64,000 nt of DNA from Sipunculus nudus. Taxonomy: Eukaryota; Annelida; Sipuncula; Golfingiida; Sipunculidae. This document shows, in pieces, positions 14,401 to 24,737 of the stretch (position 1 is its first letter; each line of letters begins with the position of its first letter). The position numbers and the translations under genes were made by a program. The notes beneath the pieces are model-generated. The model did not search any database and had not been told where the DNA came from. It saw only the letters and a program-made list of their open reading frames with translations. Location: the NCBI GenBank assembly GCA_026874595.1, contig CM049310.1, forward strand, positions 22,730,058 through 22,794,057, given 5' to 3'.

Positions 14401-17400
14401 TACAATATAATATTTAATTCTATATAATTAATTTCACACATTAATTAATAATATATGTTAATTGATAAAAGACCAGGATGAACAGAAAGACATAATTAGA
14501 GCCCAGAATGTTTGCCCCACATAAGTGACTGGCTTGGACAATCCTAGGCTGACTTTCGTAGCCAGCTGAATTTTGTGGATCAACTTTACATGGTAAAAAG
14601 TCAACTGGCTTTAGATGGTTTGAAAGAACTCACTCATTTTGGTGATGTTATGATGTATCCATTTTAAATCAAGAGAACATAGGAAGTTGTTGTGATGAAT
14701 TACCTGGCATTATAACCACAATTTGGTAAAAACAGATAGTGGTCCTTTTCAAAGATTAAATATGAAGCAAAGTGACCTCTGGTGGAGATTGGGGTTACCA
14801 TACCTGCAGGTTTCTTCTGTAAAGCGACATTTGCCCTCCAGAAAGAATGAGCATGGCTTCATGGCAGGAGTGGATGGATGGCAAAATAATACCCGAACCT
14901 GCCAGAGAGAGGAGAGTGATCAAATCATCTGAATATCAGTAAAAGCTGACAAAAGCCCTCAGCCAAGCAACAGTGTGCATGGGTGGTAGCAGTAACAAGT
15001 ATGGAACATCTGTTCTCACATGGAAGTATATCTGTTCATGTCTCTAGTTCAGGCCTCATAACTGAAGTGATATAGATCTGTGTGATGGTACAATCTCTGT
15101 AAAAGATAACCTGTGAAACAAGATGTCCTTAGCAACACTAGAGGACACATATGACCCAGCTTTGAATTTGACTGAAATTTTGTTGTTACACATGTTCTGA
15201 AGAAATGCTGAATTCTTTTTAAGATATTACACTCACAAGGAAAAAAATGAAAAAAGCAATAAAAATTCGTAAAATACAGATAATGTAGGTGTTGCAAACA
15301 AACTGGTGCTTCATTTACACATCAAGGCCATTAAAGACACATGTTTAATATTGATGCACCTCAAGGTTCTTGAGTCATAAACTCTGTTTTTTTCTATAAA
15401 TAGATCTGTGAGTTTGAAAATGGGTTCATGGTGACCCATCTTTAAATTTGACCATAATTTTGTTAATATACATCTGCCCTAAAGAATTGAAGTACCTATA
15501 TGTTATTCTTTTTTAGATATCCCACTCCAAAAGTACAAGTTATGAATGGATGATGGACAGACAAAATACAGAACAACAATAGTCCATCAGCCAATATTAC
15601 CTGAGGGCTAAAAAGTATTGAGCTATACCACTGTCCTTCAGCATAGAAATCAAATTGCTATTTATATACATTTAAGATCCTGGTTTTCCCTACATATATA
15701 GTTTGGAAAAATCCAGATGCTTGAGTATGCCATATAATACTTTATAACCCTACGTGCCTATGATTATCTGTGTGATTAATCTTCTATCCTTTCCCCTAAA
15801 TCCATTGGAGAGAGGAATACATTACCTGAGGAGTTGAATCTGCTGTCAGTGGTTCCACACTAAAGATCAAGGCATTCTGATAATGCAGTCCACCCCACTC
15901 CTGGGAAAATGGAGCACGGCACTTGGTTCCTATAATATCACTGAGGTCAGGGAGGTCACCACCACCAGAGGGAGCTTCGGGTCCCGTGGTTGCTTCTTCT
16001 TCACTATTATTACCTGGCAAATCTTGGCTGCTTTCATCATTTTCTTTGGGCTGTTTGTCTTCTGCTATGGCAGCCTGGAATTATAGGACTGATATAATCT
16101 CTTATTACTAAATATAAACAATAATAAGGACAATAAAGAGGTCTCTGGCAAACAGAACCCATTATATATTCAGTAAATTTTCTGTCATAGACCGGCCTAC
16201 TTTATGCTAGACAGGTATTAACAAACTGCATTACATCCTGGCACCCAGCATGTGCTTGAAACTGCCCAAACAAACAGGCCTTTAAATACTGACAATCTTA
16301 TTGAGAGGCAACAAAATCCCTCTATGTTACTTTGTGATCAGCAAACTGAGTAGGAACAAACCAGTAACTTGTACTACTTGTATCACAGAGTTACCTGAAA
16401 AGCTGCAAACTCAGCATCAAGATCTGGAGCCTCCCCGCTGTGCTGTGCAGACCCTGGAGTTTCATGAGATGCTGGTACTGATGCTAAGGAGGATGAAGAA
16501 GCATCAGAGGTGTTCTCCAGCATCGAGAACAGCTGGCTCTTCTTCAGAGACAATAAACTGTCTGTAAAAAGGAGGACTTTGTTTTGTTGATTTAAAACAT
16601 TAATATTTACATTCATGTAAATGCCATCTCATGTTTATTTTACCTGAAATCACAGTTTGTCAATTTTTTTTCTGGCTGAATATGAACCGTTCTGAAATTA
16701 CAACAAGAAGCTGACCACAAAGAATTTAGTTTCCAGGTGTGATGCCTCAATCTGCATGATTAGTAGTAGGACCATGAGTTTGCATTTTTATTGTCAAGTG
16801 ATTTTTATGTATACAAACAAGTGTTAAATCAAAGGTTAAAGTAAAGGTTTAGTACATTTACTGTGATAGCTGAGACTACAAGCATTACCCACCTTCAGTT
16901 AAAGTGATGAGTTCCTCCAGGTCTGACCGTAGTTTGACCAGGTCTTCGTTGGATTCCATCCCTGCTGCACTCAATGCCCCATCTACCTGGCTAAGCTGTA
17001 ACAAATTAATATTTATATGAATAAAATATCTGACGTATCACCAAGATTACAGTTAACTTGTAATACTAATTAATGGAAAACATTGTGACATGCTGCAGTT
17101 AAGTACCAGTAACCATTGATCCTGGATGTATCACTAAGATTATATGTAAACTTGTAATAACCATTGATATCTGAGGTATCAGCAAGTTTCTGAAGGATAT
17201 GCAGTAGAAATGTAGCATCTTGGAAGCAAGGCATGAAAAGTGGTGGGATTGCTCCTGGAGGTGTAGGCGTTGTAGTCTTGTAGTCACCTCAAAATTGTTT
17301 AAATAGATAGGGTTGACATGCATGACACTAGTATGTTTTAAGTACTGTATGTATTATGCTCTGAACACAGTGTGTGACATTCCGTGACCTTTCAGTCCAT

Positions 17401-20400
17401 GTACTGTGAAATAGGATTCTACTGGTTTGGCCACTAGGAGGCTTATCGAGAAACATCCAGAAAGCCAAAAATGACCTGGAACTGAATATGATTAAACAAG
17501 GAACCCATGGGTCACTGTGCTCAGCTGAAGTTGACCTTGAAGGTTAAATTATAAAATAATATCAAATGGAGATAAAGTGTAAGAGGAAGAGGTAATAAAG
17601 GCCATGGTTGGTTTATATGATTGGTTCGTCTCGATGAGCAAAAAATTGTTGCAAATAATATTTTGTGACCTGACCATGTGTTTCCTTATGTTGAAACTGA
17701 AGCATGTGAGCAGTTTGTGAACCAATGATCTGTACTATTACCATGATCATTAGTTGGCTTTTTGATTAACTTTTGACAGTTCAGTAATTTACACAATTGT
17801 TCAATTGAATATATTTATTTAAATATGTATTTTTTTTAGTTTGTAAAATGTATACAGGTGAAATATAACTAATGATGGTGGGGGGGGGGGGCTTTGAGCA
17901 TGTCAGGCATTACATTCGAACGAGGCTCTCACCCACGTGCATGGTCAGTAAAAGAGAAAACACGTTTCTCACATTAAGAAGTGGAGAGTTTTACCCAAGA
18001 GGATTAATGACAAAACCTAATTTAGGGTCCCAATTTCAGGAACAGGGGGTGGCGGGGGTGAGGTGGAGTGGTGGTGGGGGTTTAGGGCCTCAAAGTGTGT
18101 CTGATACGATGAAAAATAAGGTTGTGGTGGCTGAAAATGGGATATGGATCCTCTGCATGAAGTCCTGTAGGGTCCGCTTCTGCTACTTACAGGTATGCAT
18201 ATTTCTGTTTCTTTCTTCAGGAACAGTTTCCTTGCAACGTACATTTAATAAATCTTTCATGTGTTCCTCACATCAACCTTATCTTTATACTTTAAATGAT
18301 AGAATCCAGTCAAATATCATCAAAAACCTGAATGCCCCCGCATCTTATTCCGGTTCGCATTGTAAACATCATCAATGACCATGTCTTCAAGGTAAACATA
18401 CCAGGGTATAAATTTCTTGTCACGAGCACAGGGCAACAAAATAAAGGTAAAAACTATTTATACATGTCTTACTGCGACAGTTTTCCCACTGATATCCTAT
18501 ATTTTCGTTAACTGTTAGAATAAAAAATGAGCAAAAATTCCACATCTCATTTAATATATTTACCCAACCCCAGTATTAAGCCTGGTATACCGGATTTATC
18601 AGCTAGTATAATATGAATGCAAAAAGTCCTAATAATTACTCTGTGTGTAGTTGTAATAACTGTCATGTGAAAATCTCCAAGAAGTTATATTTTGGAGCAA
18701 TCTATCTTTGGAGTGTGAGTTGTGATGTCATACAGGACAATGATGTCACTCCACATGTATGTGCCAGTTCCCTGGAAGGTATCAGTAAATCAACATTCAG
18801 CATAGCTGGGGACCATTGTTCATTGTGTTTATAGTCAAGGGCAGCAATACCTTGAAGTCCAGGGGCATTTTCCATTATTTCAATAAAAAAAAGTTCTAAT
18901 TAATAACATAGGTTGAATAAACATTCCTGGGCACCAACTTGGAACACTGTCTTCAGCACAGAGTTTGCTTTGAGGAGTCCCCATATCAGTTGCTTTTTTC
19001 AATTTAAAGATTATGTAAGGTGGAGATAATCTGAGTTATCTAATTTTTACCAAAGTATATCATCTGTAGATGTCATTTGCATTTGGGACTTTGTGACTTG
19101 GCAGTAGAACTTGTTTCCTGTCATTTTAGTTTATAGTATACCCTGGTGTCATCCAGGCCCAATGTCTCACACCTGTTGATCAGTCTTGCCACCACAGAGA
19201 TGGCTGGAGCTCGCTGGCCAAGCAACCATACATATAGACCACAGGCTAAGAGAGACACCAGGCCCGGAACACTGCCTGCATCAAGTCTAATGTGTTCACA
19301 CCCTTTGTTTCATTTGCTTTGATTGACAGCTATTATGTCAAGTAACACATGTTCACAAGACTAGATCTGTGACAGCTGGGTGTTGGAATTCTCTTTCTGA
19401 GCATGTGGCCCATACACACAGGATATTAGGCCAGTTAGCTGTCAATCAAATCAAATGTAACAACACTGGCTCTGGACACTCCTCGCTGGGCTGGTATGCG
19501 CTTTTTGAAATGCATACATGGCTACGATAAAATAGTTTCAATGTCATATGAAGTCGATGGAACAGGAATAATGAGGGAGCAAAATTTGACCTATCTTAAT
19601 AAAGCTAGGGGCATAATCAGGAACAATATTATGCCTATTCTTTCACACAAAATAACTTTCAGTTTCACTTTATATGGAAGTTTCCCAGCAAAACTATCCC
19701 TGCACACAGTCAGAGTCCCGCGCATATTGCTGTTTAACACATTGGTATGGCTCTGCTTCATGGTGTTGGTAAACACAGTCCATGTGTGTCTGTTTACATA
19801 ATAGCCACGTGACCGGAGGTACGTCCCATTGTTAGACGCAATATGCGATGTTTCAGCCAGCAGGAACATGTATTACATGTTTGGACCAAGTCAGTCAGGG
19901 CATCTCCAGACTGACAGGTATGTGGATTGGGCGAAGCATGTGCTGTGTTTTAAATAATGTTGACACCTAGCTGTGATCGTGCCTGGTCCACTCATTTTTT
20001 AACACTCATTTACAGGAGTAAGCAAATGGGCAGTTGTTAAGAATCCAGTCTTCATGTCCCCTTATGCAAAACCTGTGTCGCATCAATTTTTGTTTCCTGA
20101 CAAAGGCCGATACATCGTTTCTTCCTGAGAAATTCCTGTATTTCATTTTGCACATAACTGGAATTTATTATATTAGAGTAGGAGGTATCCGGGGAACCTC
20201 AAAAATACTAAATGGTTCCCCATTTTCACGATAGATGGCCCCTCAATCGCAGCTATAAATGAACAAAAATCACCCCTGCTTGTACCTAAACTTCACTGTT
20301 CAGTTGGTAGCATGTAAGGCTCTTAGTCTAGAGATTGTAGGTTCGAATCCAGATTCAGGCAACTTCTGATATTCAGAGGTAGTTCATGTTAGGATAGGTG

Positions 20401-21855
20401 TAATAAGTGTAGGGACATCTACAGGGAAACATAGGAAGTCAAACCAAGAAATGAGAAGAGACAGTTTTCTTTATATTCAGTCCCAGAATGCAGACCATAT
20501 TCTTCACTCACAACAGTCTTAGGGCAATATTTGGCAGGTAAAAATATAATTTTAAGGCAGGCCTTATTTCCTGTGACTCCCCGGGAATTGAAATAAGGAA
20601 TGCTTATTTCCACTCCCCCTGGGGGAGTGGTAATAAGGGATGCTTATTTCCACTCCCCCTCATAATAATGGCTGGTGCAGTGTATAAGTATTCTGGGAAG
20701 AATAAGAAGTTTTTCTTGTTAAAAGAATTTTTTCTAATGTGCATTATAGTTTATTCATACTCTATAAAATTAAGTCATTATAGGTTCATCTATACAGCCT
20801 ATATAGTTTTACATTTGTCGTTTCAGTTTTTACACTGTAATGCATTTCAAAGTCAAATTGTTACTGTATTATACATAAATTTAAAACATATATATGATCT
20901 GCTAGAATAAAACTTGCTATTTAATTACCAGGTACAGTCAAATTTCTGGCCAGATTTTTAAAGACAAATAAAATGATATTTTTCTGCAAATAGTTAAATT
21001 TTGTCAATACGTTTGTTTCATACTTTTAAAGGTTTATATATTAGGCATGGGAACAAGCTTGCAGTAGCTTAAATAGGGTGGGAAATGTTTTGATAACACT
21101 TGTTCCCTGGCTTTGTCCTTATCAGTTGATGGTTAGCACCTCATCAGTAGGGCCAGTCTAGAGTATGTGTCTCCATATGCCCAGACTAAGTGTTGTCATG
21201 TCTTTGCTTAGTGCACAGGTAAAGCTTAGACAGTTGCACAGGACCATACACTCTGGTTCACAACTTCATGAATTTATCTGACCACTAGCTGATTTTATCC
21301 AAAACAATTTCAATGGCTGGACTGTGATGTCAGAATAAGTGAACTTTGTCTGAAAGAAAAACTAAAACTACAAAGAAACATAGGATCCAAACATATTAGA
21401 GTAATGTTGTCACTAGTATTGAATATTACAGGTAGGACAAATGACCAACTTCTATTACATCCCACAGGGCTGATGAAAGTGAATTTCTTAATTTGCAAAT
21501 ATTTAACTTTTCTATTATATATAGGGTGTGGAAATAAGTATTCTTTATTTAAATTTCCAGGGGGAGTGGAAATAAGCATCCCTTATTTCCACTCCCTGGG
21601 GGAGTGGAAATAAGCACTTCCTAATTTTAAGGGGAAGAAACTATTTTCTGTATTAATTCAACATACTTTATAGGTGATTGGGCCCCTTTAATTATTAGGA
21701 CTAGGAGTAGGCCGGCCAACCATACTCTACTACTAACTGTCTCAGATATACAATGCAAAAATGAATAAACAGAAAGGTCCATAAAGATTTAATTAATGCA
21801 TAAAAACCTGGGCTTTATACGTAGCCAATGATGCTTGCAGGCTTTCTTCGTCCAT
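2743..21855 (-). CDS. ZGPAT: ZGPAT: CCCH zinc finger and G-patch protein (C-terminus off window)
   Basis: Ten coding exons on the minus strand, in transcript order: 21808-21855, 16893-16995, 16395-16561, 15826-16074, 14804-14898, 14165-14227, 11818-11978, 4203-4360, 3216-3324, 2743-2925. All junctions have GT/AG ends and keep phase, giving 445 residues plus one base. The protein starts MDEESLQASLATYKAQ. A coiled-coil-like N-terminus and the segment GTKCRAPFSQEWGGLHY precede a CCCH finger (C205, C213, C220, H224). A Tudor-like domain (about 242-295), an acidic Ser/Glu stretch (296-348) and a G-patch (GIGSRLMAKMGYIMGQGLGK, from 349) follow, then a lysine-rich tail ending in VFDFINKKLHGKK. This domain order is that of ZGPAT, a nuclear transcriptional repressor and spliceosome-associated G-patch protein. 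Human ZGPAT is about 530 aa, so roughly the last 90 residues (C-terminal coiled coil) lie left of the window. The acceptor of the acidic exon has a weak pyrimidine tract. Confidence 0.93.
4539..5372 (-). mobile_element. Helitron-like element, copy A (short array)
   Basis: Read on the minus strand, it ends with hairpin arms GTAGTCG/CGACTAC (5 nt loop) followed 11 nt later by CTAG and then host T. The other end begins YTGTATCCGC after host A, with a second hairpin based on GTATCCGC/GCGGATAC. The interior is a degraded array of about 130-150 bp units marked by GGTGGCGCCACC or variants (near 4630, 4776, 4909, 5042). It sits between (TAA)n microsatellites (4517-4538 and about 5375-5411), consistent with insertion into such a tract. 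Confidence 0.7.
5590..5910. repeat. Dispersed repeat related to 9640-9920 and 39380-39450
   Basis: Two tandem versions share the phrases GGTTTCCAAGGAGAT, AAGTTAGAAG and TTTGTGCCCT with 9640-9920, and the last phrase with 39380-39450. No coding sequence is seen. It is an old interspersed family of unknown class. Confidence 0.5.
5974..8050 (-). repeat. Interspersed repeat starting with AGGCCTACAGGCCT (copy split by Helitron)
   Basis: Starts with ACAAGGCCTACAGGCCTAAT at 5974-6000 and runs to 6153. It is interrupted by the Helitron-like element (6154-7269) and resumes at 7270 through modules that include GTGAACTCTTGACCT (7690-7930). The same family lies in inverse orientation at 47300-48310 and 48712-49432. 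Shorter pieces are at 22690-22840 and 54205-54450. No coding sequence is seen. Confidence 0.65.
6154..7269 (-). mobile_element. Helitron-like element, copy B, with identifiable empty site
   Basis: Same termini as copies A and C: CTAG at 6154-6157 (minus-strand 3' end, next host base T) and ...GCGGATACAA ending at 7269, after which host sequence resumes with TGATTGTAG. The host repeat is unoccupied at 54391-54410, where CACAAAAA runs straight into TGATTGTAG. The inserted segment is therefore exactly 6154-7269 and no target site is duplicated. This A-to-T insertion, plus the CTAG end and subterminal hairpin, is the Helitron signature. The interior is a tandem array with GGTGGCGCCACC-type palindromes (for example near 6453, 6581, 6787, 6937). 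Confidence 0.8.
8610..9545 (-). repeat. Dispersed repeat with CpG-rich ACGACGC minisatellite
   Basis: Modules containing AACTCGGCCAAAAATC, GAACAAACTTGAGAAAG and CATTTCTGTG occur twice or more here and again, inverted, at 46683-47185. The right end carries a CpG-rich run of CACGACG/CGCACGAC units (9469-9518). The matching part of the other copy reads GGCGTCGTCCGGCATCC (about 46711). No coding sequence is seen. It lies inside a ZGPAT intron. Confidence 0.6.
9640..9925. repeat. Dispersed repeat ending in CAGACAGACGGAC-type run
   Basis: Related to 5590-5910. It contains GGTTTCCAAGGAGAT and TTTGTGCCCTATTAACG, then a run of GACAGA/GACGGA units (9835-9880). The short plus-strand ORF through it is a by-product of the repeat. 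Confidence 0.5.
10090..10491 (-). pseudogene. LINE reverse-transcriptase C-terminal relic
   Basis: An open reading stretch of 133 codons resembles the region after the RT domain of CR1/Jockey-type non-LTR retrotransposons. Recognisable pieces are DHITLLLSQLHWLLVK, the DGSLPSYLSEQL segment, LLKLPKCN and LNLLPSTLRK, followed by SFNTNLKLYLF. The rest of the ORF is not recognisable around it, so it is a truncated dead copy inside the ZGPAT intron between 4360 and 11818. No virus is involved. Confidence 0.7.
10700..11059 (-). pseudogene. Possible Tigger/pogo-like transposase C-terminal relic
   Basis: The minus-strand segment 10865-11059 reads DAIYFIREASKEVKQTAIAN then CGQCTGIF. This resembles the end of the DDE domain of pogo/Tigger (Jerky-type) transposases, where an alpha helix is followed by TIxNCFxxAGF. 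The key NCF/AGF residues are altered, and downstream codons (10700-10860) contain stops. The call rests on one short motif and could be wrong. Confidence 0.45.
11671..11760 (-). repeat. Two extra copies of the ZGPAT Tudor exon 3' end with splice donor
   Basis: The last about 28 bases of the Tudor exon (ending 11818) plus the first bases of its intron are repeated at about 11671-11708 and 11715-11747. Each copy keeps TTGTTAG|GT on the minus strand, that is, the exon end and donor. The first copy retains GTGGACTATGAGGATATC; the second lacks a few bases. Confidence 0.75.
11979..13740. other. ZGPAT intron without recognisable gene
   Basis: AT-rich intron. The block 12480-12740 is more GC-rich and contains a GGGGGGTGGGGG run (12590-12601) but no A/B box and no long ORF. 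The remainder is AT-rich with homopolymer runs. Nothing else is supportable. Confidence 0.5.
13748..13954 (-). other. Unidentified exon-like ORF, 68 codons plus stop
   Basis: Directly after a plausible acceptor (GGTGACAG|AAGCTAG), a frame stays open for 68 codons to TGA at 13748-13750. The composition is protein-like rather than repeat-like: LDIAPLIWLTTLRPLQ, then a helix-like segment, then SIEDDIVDFSANFNENLTMD and EIYAVMDLENLI. It cannot join the preceding ZGPAT exon (14165-14227), because both candidate acceptors put a TAG in frame. It may be the terminal exon of another, possibly dead, gene or element nested in the ZGPAT intron. The family is not recognised. Confidence 0.4.
19311..19457. 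mobile_element. Small MITE with 22 bp inverted ends
   Basis: CATTTGCTTTGATTGACAGC at 19311-19330 is matched in inverse at 19438-19457 (GCTGTCAATCAAATCAAATG). A diverged relative lies at about 41938-42055 and shares GACTGACAGC and the TTCTTTNTGAGC...GTGGCC...CAGGAT core. Non-coding, non-autonomous. Confidence 0.6.
20295..20357 (+). repeat. tRNA-like fragment (SINE head or pseudo-tRNA)
   Basis: CAGTTGGTAGCATGTAAGGC supplies an A-box-like block and GGTTCGAATCC (20340-20350) a perfect B box, about 35 bp apart. A 7 bp acceptor stem cannot be closed and the anticodon arm is weak, so it is not called as a functional tRNA gene. Confidence 0.5.
20546..21637. mobile_element. Inverted-repeat element with AAATAAGCATCCCTTATTT hairpin ends
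   Basis: Both ends consist of about 100 bp built from GGGGGAGTGGAAATAAGC and its complement, each itself able to fold, in inverse orientation to one another (20546-20666 and 21530-21637). The 860 bp between is AT-rich with no credible ORF. It looks like a foldback-type non-autonomous DNA element. Target-site duplication not resolved. Confidence 0.6.
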
Positions 21856-22110
21856 GACTCTATTGCTTGTGATTTTGAAGTGTTCCCTAAGTAGGTCTAC
21901 TCCATTATCGCCCAACCGGGGGAATCCCTCTATGGAATTCCAACATTTGCATTGGCTCAACAAGCTTTGCCCACTGACGTCACCTAAAAAGACCCGGGTC
22001 GAGAGTAAAGTTCACGCAAGACGGTGCCCCGGAGGTATCCCCGGAAGGGCACGAATATGACATTTGGGGGACTCGGGACGAACATCTTTAGATTGTTGCA
22101 TGCTCGTGAA
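21856..22110 (-). promoter_or_regulatory. ZGPAT promoter / 5' UTR region
   Basis: Immediately upstream (higher coordinates) of the ZGPAT ATG at 21853-21855, base composition rises in GC. A full CRE, TGACGTCA, lies at 21975-21982. ATTGG (a CCAAT box on the minus strand) lies at 21951-21955. The positions, about 100-130 bp before the ATG, suit a TATA-less housekeeping promoter. The start site is not determined. Confidence 0.5.
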
Positions 22111-22249
22111 TATTCCTTTTTCTCCCTTATGAAAGACAATCAGTTTTTAAACAGAGACGAATAAGAATCTGAAAGAATTCAAAACAAAAAATAGGCCGCG
22201 CCCATATGTATTAATAGTAAAAAATAAAATGTAGGAAAAATCATTAATT

Positions 22250-22596
22250 AGGTCAAAATAAAAAAAAGGTATGGTTCTCAGGCCCTTTTTTTCAGAAATC
22301 AATGCGGGCGGGCGCTTTTTTTATTTTAAATTTTTTGGTATGTTTCGATAAAAATGTCAAATGATAGGCCTAAGGGAAAAGCATGAAAATAACAGTTTTA
22401 TATTGCTAAATAAGTAAAAGCACTACAAAACAAAGGAAATTGTATGGTTTTATCTTCTTGGAAGAAATGTCGGAGCGACAGCAGCTCAAAATTGGAAAGT
22501 TTTTATTGAAAATCTAAATAAAAATTTTTGATGCGGGAGTTTAAAATTAATTCGGGCCGTGCCTGCATGAGAACCATACCTTTATTTTTTTGGCCT
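22250..22596. mobile_element. MITE with GGCC-ended inverted terminal repeats, copy 2
   Basis: The second member of the family at 1952-2292, with the interior in the opposite orientation. The ends read GGTCAAAATAAAAAAAAGGT...and...AGAACCATACC then TTTATTTTTTTGGCC. The left terminal GGCC is mutated to GGTC. Confidence 0.65.
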
Positions 22597-22689
22597 TATA
22601 TCATATTCAATACATAATTCTTTTTCCACACAAAAAAAAAAACCGTCTGCGTAAATGCTTGTACTCGGTTTAAAAATGTTTAGTACTTG

Positions 22690-22845
22690 CATTGTACATG
22701 TACTTGAAAAGTAATCAAGCACTATTCAAACATATTGGTCAAGCAAGTTATCATGCATGGAACCTGCATGGTATCATGGTATGCATTATACCTGATATAT
22801 ATCCCATTGCCCAGGTTCACATTAGGCCTGTAGGCCTTGTTGCAA
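22690..22845 (+). repeat. Fragment of the AGGCCTGTAGGCCT interspersed family
   Basis: Shares AGTACTTGCATTGTACATG, AAAAGTAAT and the terminal CATTAGGCCTGTAGGCCTTG with the copies ending at 48310 and 49432. It is diverged inside. Confidence 0.6.
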
Positions 22846-22943
22846 TTAAATGTCATATCCCTTTCGGCATTTAATTTTAGCGTAGCTGTTGGTTTCCTAA
22901 TTTTTAAATACTGGTGGTTGAAAATCATATTCAAAATGCAGTA

Positions 22944-23950
22944 CACTCAAAAAACAGATTGGTTAAATATATATAACCAATTTAATTTGTTATGCTAGTT
23001 TTGGTAGTTTTAACCAAGATATTGATTATCTTAACCAATGCATTGTTAAAGTACTAACCAAACCAGTTGGTTGTTTTGACCAATTTTTATTGGTTAACAG
23101 AATAAAAATACTGTATGTAGGTTTAACCAATATATTGGTCAATTGATAACCAAAATATTGGTTAGTTTAGCACACATATATGACCAATTTGGTTGTTTGA
23201 GATAATATTGGTTGATTTAACCAACATATTGGTAATTTGCACCAACTTGTAACCAAACTTATTGGTCATTTTGACCAATAAAAAATTGGTCGACCGTTTG
23301 GTTGCATATATTTAAGCAGTTTTCTTGATAGAGTTAAACATTGGTTAATTTTATCAACATATTGGTTATTATACCAACTGATTGGTCAAGCACTGACTAA
23401 ACCGATTGGTCAGTTTTAACATCAGACACAAAAGTGCTCCAAATAGGATTCGAAAGATGCAAGCTTCTCTAGTTGAGGGGTAAACGTCTGACTTGTATGC
23501 GAGCGGTCACAGGTTCGAGTCCAATACTGGGCGGAATTTGTGTTTCTTCTTGAAATCCACACCAGAGCAACCCGAAACTAAAGAAGACGCCCAATCAATC
23601 TGAAGAATAAAATGTGTCTACTAGTCTGACCAATTTGAATTGGTTCATGTGACCCATTTATTATTTGATTTAACCAATTTGTTTTGGTTCATCTCAACCC
23701 AAGTACATTGGTTGAGAATAACCAAATTATTTTGGTCAAACTGACCAATTTTGTTGGTTTAAATGATCAGCTGTGTTGGTTGCTCTGACCAATATATAGG
23801 TTGATTTGACCAATACCTGTTGTTTGATTACGACCAAAATAAATTGGTTGTTTTAAACAATAAATTGTTTGGACATATTTTGACCAATTAAATTGGTCGG
23901 AATCAACCAATTTTTTTGTTGATTCAACGTACCAATCTGTTTTTTGAGTG
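22944..23950. mobile_element. TA-flanked element of TTGGTT/AACCAA palindromes with tRNA-like core
   Basis: Perfect 20 bp inverted ends, CACTCAAAAAACAGATTGGT, are flanked by TA on both sides (22942-22943 and 23951-23952), consistent with a TA target-site duplication. The interior holds dozens of degenerate TTGGTT...AACCAA/ACCAAT palindromes spaced about 20-30 bp. In the middle is a tRNA-like block (23460-23534) followed by a conserved GGGCGGAATTTGTGTTTC tail. A decayed relative lies at 24738-25345. There is no ORF, so it is a non-autonomous DNA element of a class I do not recognise. Confidence 0.75.
23460..23534 (+). repeat. tRNA-like sequence inside the palindromic element
   Basis: TTCTCTAGTTGAGGGGTAAA resembles an A box/D arm, CTGACTTGTATGCGAG an anticodon arm with TGT (Thr-like), and GGTTCGAGTCC (23512-23522) is a B box. 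The T stem pairs poorly, so a functional tRNA is unlikely. The same block recurs in the second copy at 25030-25107. Confidence 0.55.
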
Positions 23951-24299
23951 TAACTTAATATTAATAAACATTAACGTAAATTTCAGTAATATCATTATAG
24001 TATGTGCATATCAACATGAAGTTTTCTACACGCTCCTTTACGGAATTACATGCATAAAACGGGTTGATCATTAAATATATTGAAATTTGTTTACATATAT
24101 ATAAATATGATAACTCAGAGGGGCTTCAGATTTAATAAACATATATTAAAAGTATTAACATATATAATCAAACATCACCACAGCGGATCAGGCCATCAGC
24201 TCCAAATGTTTAATATTTGTATATTTACGTACATGTATGGTAAAAAACCACCATGTCTGTGTACGGTTCATCAATATAAAATCAACTCTTGATCAATAT

Positions 24300-24311
24300 A
24301 TATTATGTATG

Positions 24312-24353
<42 letters not shown>
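24300..24353. repeat. (TA)n microsatellite
   Basis: Near-perfect alternating TA, about 20 units, between the two palindromic elements. Confidence 0.95.
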
Positions 24354-24354
<1 letters not shown>

Positions 24355-24737
24355 TCATAGTTCTTTATCAATAATCGGCCTCATATAAAACATATGCAGG
24401 TAATGTTCTCTAAAATACGGTCAAAGAGTGCATACATTTATTTTGTGTACAGATGTTTATTTTTTCATTTTCATATATTTTATAGCCAATTTGGTGAGAA
24501 TAAAATACGATGAATGTGGGATTCATGCAAATCTACATATAGCTTTTCATGCTGTTTCACGTAAGATATTGTATAGCAGGATGGCAGCTGAGTTTTGGTA
24601 AAATAAGAAAAGCATGGCATTTTCAAGAGGAAGAGATTATACTGAAATGTTTCATATATAACATATTATAATTCGAAATAAAAAATGCACCTTTCTTCAA
24701 AAAGGTGGGGCAATTACATGACATCTTTGTGGCAATA

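Larger units (their letters stand above)
16996..21807. other. ZGPAT intron 1 (4.8 kb)
   Basis: Runs from the donor after the 16-codon first exon to the acceptor at 16996-16997. It contains a poly-G run (17879-17890), a small inverted-repeat element (19311-19457), a tRNA-like fragment (20295-20357) and a 1.1 kb inverted-repeat element (20546-21637). The 168-codon ORF at 17872-18378 spans low-complexity G runs and is not convincing. Confidence 0.7.

Noticed and set aside
17872-18378. 168-codon plus-strand ORF
   Set aside because: Starts in a poly-G run, has low-complexity Gly/Val-rich codons and no recognisable domain; lies inside a ZGPAT intron.
20295-20357. Genuine tRNA gene
   Set aside because: A and B boxes present but no acceptor stem and a poor anticodon arm.
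23460-23534. Genuine tRNA-Thr gene
   Set aside because: B box is good but T stem and acceptor stem do not pair; a decayed copy shows it belongs to a repeat.
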